From assembly GCA_963755395.1 (NCBI GenBank), contig CAVWJJ010000002.1, positions 744,001-808,000 of the forward strand: a stretch of 64,000 bases of DNA, read 5' to 3'. Shown piece by piece: positions 63,133 through 64,000 of this stretch. Source of the DNA: DAHVFK01 sp963755395 (GTDB lineage: Bacteria > Pseudomonadota > Gammaproteobacteria > Burkholderiales > SG8-39). Both the position numbers and the translations under genes were made by a program. How positions within the stretch are numbered: the first letter of the stretch is position 1; each line of letters begins with the position of its first letter. The notes beneath the pieces are model-generated. The model did not search any database. It saw only the letters and a list, made by a program, of their open reading frames with translations, and had not been told where the DNA came from.

Positions 63133-64000
63133 CTAGTGCTTGAGCACGCATTTGTCGTACAGATCCGGAAAACTGCCGGATGGATCGTATTTTCGCTTCA
63201 GGCCGGCGTAGGCTTCGCCGCCGTAGATACGCGCGAACTCATCGCGTTCGAAATAGCTGTCCGAGTAGAGCGACTTGATGCCTCCGAGCGCGCTCACTTT
63301 GCTGCTCGATCAGGCGGTTGAAGTGCCCGGGCGCGTGCCCTTTGCGGCTGCGGACCACGTCCCAGAAGCCGAAGTTGAGATAGGGCTCGCGCCGCATCGG
63401 GTAGAGCGTGAAGCGCCCGGCGTCCGCCTGCGGCATGATCGGGCACAGCCATGCCGGCCAGATGCCGATCTCGCGCGCGAGGAAGTCGAGGAACTCGGCC
63501 GCGCGCGAAAGTGGCATGTCCACGTCCTGGATCACCGATTCGCCGTGCAGGCCCTGCAGGCGGTCGAGCCAGCGCGTCAGGCCCACGCGGCTGTTCCAGC
63601 GCATGATGCGGGTGTAGGTGCGCGAGTTGAGGCGCTCGGGGCCGTACAGGCGGCGCACCAGCGGATTCTGCGCCAGCAGGTTCTTCGAGCACCAGAACCA
63701 GTCGGTGTCCCAGCGCCAGATGAAGTCGTGCGTCGAAAGGAAATCCTCTCTCTTCTCGGCGATCGAGCGGTAGTAGATGTCGCGGTAGCTGTAGTCGCTC
63801 GCGAAGGGCGCCTGGTCGACGAAACGCCCGAGCGTGAGGAACATCCGGTCCGGCGCAAACACCGTTCCGTCGACGAAGTCCGCTTCTTCCGCGCGCAGGA
63901 TTTCCTGCAGCGCCGCGAAGCATTCTTCGCCGCGGCCGAAGGCGCGGTGCTCGAGCCGCACGTAGCGCTTCACCGGCGCGGTGCGCGCGACGACGCGCAG
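63133..64000 (-). CDS. FAD-linked oxidase, DHCR24/GlcD-like (partial; one frameshift)
   Basis: The gene enters from the right edge (LRVVARTAPVKRYVRLEHRAF) and ends at 63133. About 290 C-terminal codons are visible (HDFIWRWDTDWFWCSKNL, FTLYPMRREPYLNFGFWDVV, HFNRLIEQ). One extra G on the plus strand near 63301 breaks the frame before KVSALGGIKSLYSDSYF and the C-terminal PSGSFPDLYDKCVLKH. It fits the C-terminal part of FAD-binding (PCMH-type) oxidoreductases, but the FAD domain is outside the window. Substrate unknown. Confidence 0.78.

Overview
The window is GC-rich (roughly 70 % by eye), almost fully coding chromosomal DNA from a Gram-negative bacterium, most likely a betaproteobacterium (Burkholderiales-like). 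The best evidence is the housekeeping run aroC / hfq-hflX-hflK-hflC-DUF2065-hisZ-purA, a typical betaproteobacterial arrangement. Many exported, lipoprotein and outer-membrane genes and a spread of aromatic/organic-acid catabolic genes fit the same picture. I see no phage, insertion sequence, plasmid gene, CRISPR array, rRNA or tRNA, and no gene-free stretch longer than about 210 bases.

Layout. 1-2.1 kb: cydDC thiol exporter (cydC runs off the left edge). 2.2-7.9 kb: metallo-hydrolase, a PAS-GAF-GGDEF-EAL protein, a KefB/C-type antiporter and a DUF1993 protein. 8.0-9.3 kb: pcaHG protocatechuate 3,4-dioxygenase. 9.3-14.2 kb: small regulators and a cluster of small exported proteins. 14.3-20.7 kb: a benzoylformate-decarboxylase-like TPP enzyme divergent from a tightly packed run SDR, BKACE, 2-hydroxyacid dehydrogenase, phosphatase, MipA/OmpV. 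20.8-24.2 kb: diguanylate cyclase, Nramp-like transporter, SrkA kinase. 24.3-28.3 kb: MsrB, an orphan MlaF-like ATPase, small envelope proteins, a dienelactone hydrolase. 28.3-34.9 kb: TcuA-like flavoprotein divergent from a cupin/FAD-oxidoreductase pair, GST, GFA protein, a GST remnant and an acetolactate-synthase-like enzyme. 34.9-37.9 kb: an overlapping mscS-like / CBS / mgtE operon. 38-41.4 kb: 3-hydroxyisobutyrate-dehydrogenase-like protein, then GNAT-amidase-extradiol dioxygenase. 41.5-50.5 kb: two giant tandem MshQ-like (DUF2341/LamG/DUF6701) secreted proteins. 50.5-54.6 kb: sulfatase, acetate kinase, SDR, CBS protein. 54.7-62.1 kb: aroC and the hfq-purA operon. The right end has a HAD phosphatase and a partial FAD-linked oxidase.

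Sequence quality matters here. Reading frames are broken in kefC, the DUF169 gene, the 30.2-31.9 kb flavoprotein, hflK, hflC, hisZ, the right-end oxidase and, about fifteen times, purA. Nearly every break is repaired by removing one extra base, which points to insertion-type sequencing error rather than gene decay.

Points most worth following: the tandem MshQ-like pair, the mscS-CBS-mgtE operon, a shared CTGNAACCGAGTGTTAC element in front of two small exported-protein genes, a heptad-repeat Arg/His/Asp exported protein, a tight hairpin just before the hflX start, and a TPP/BKACE catabolic cluster of unknown substrate.
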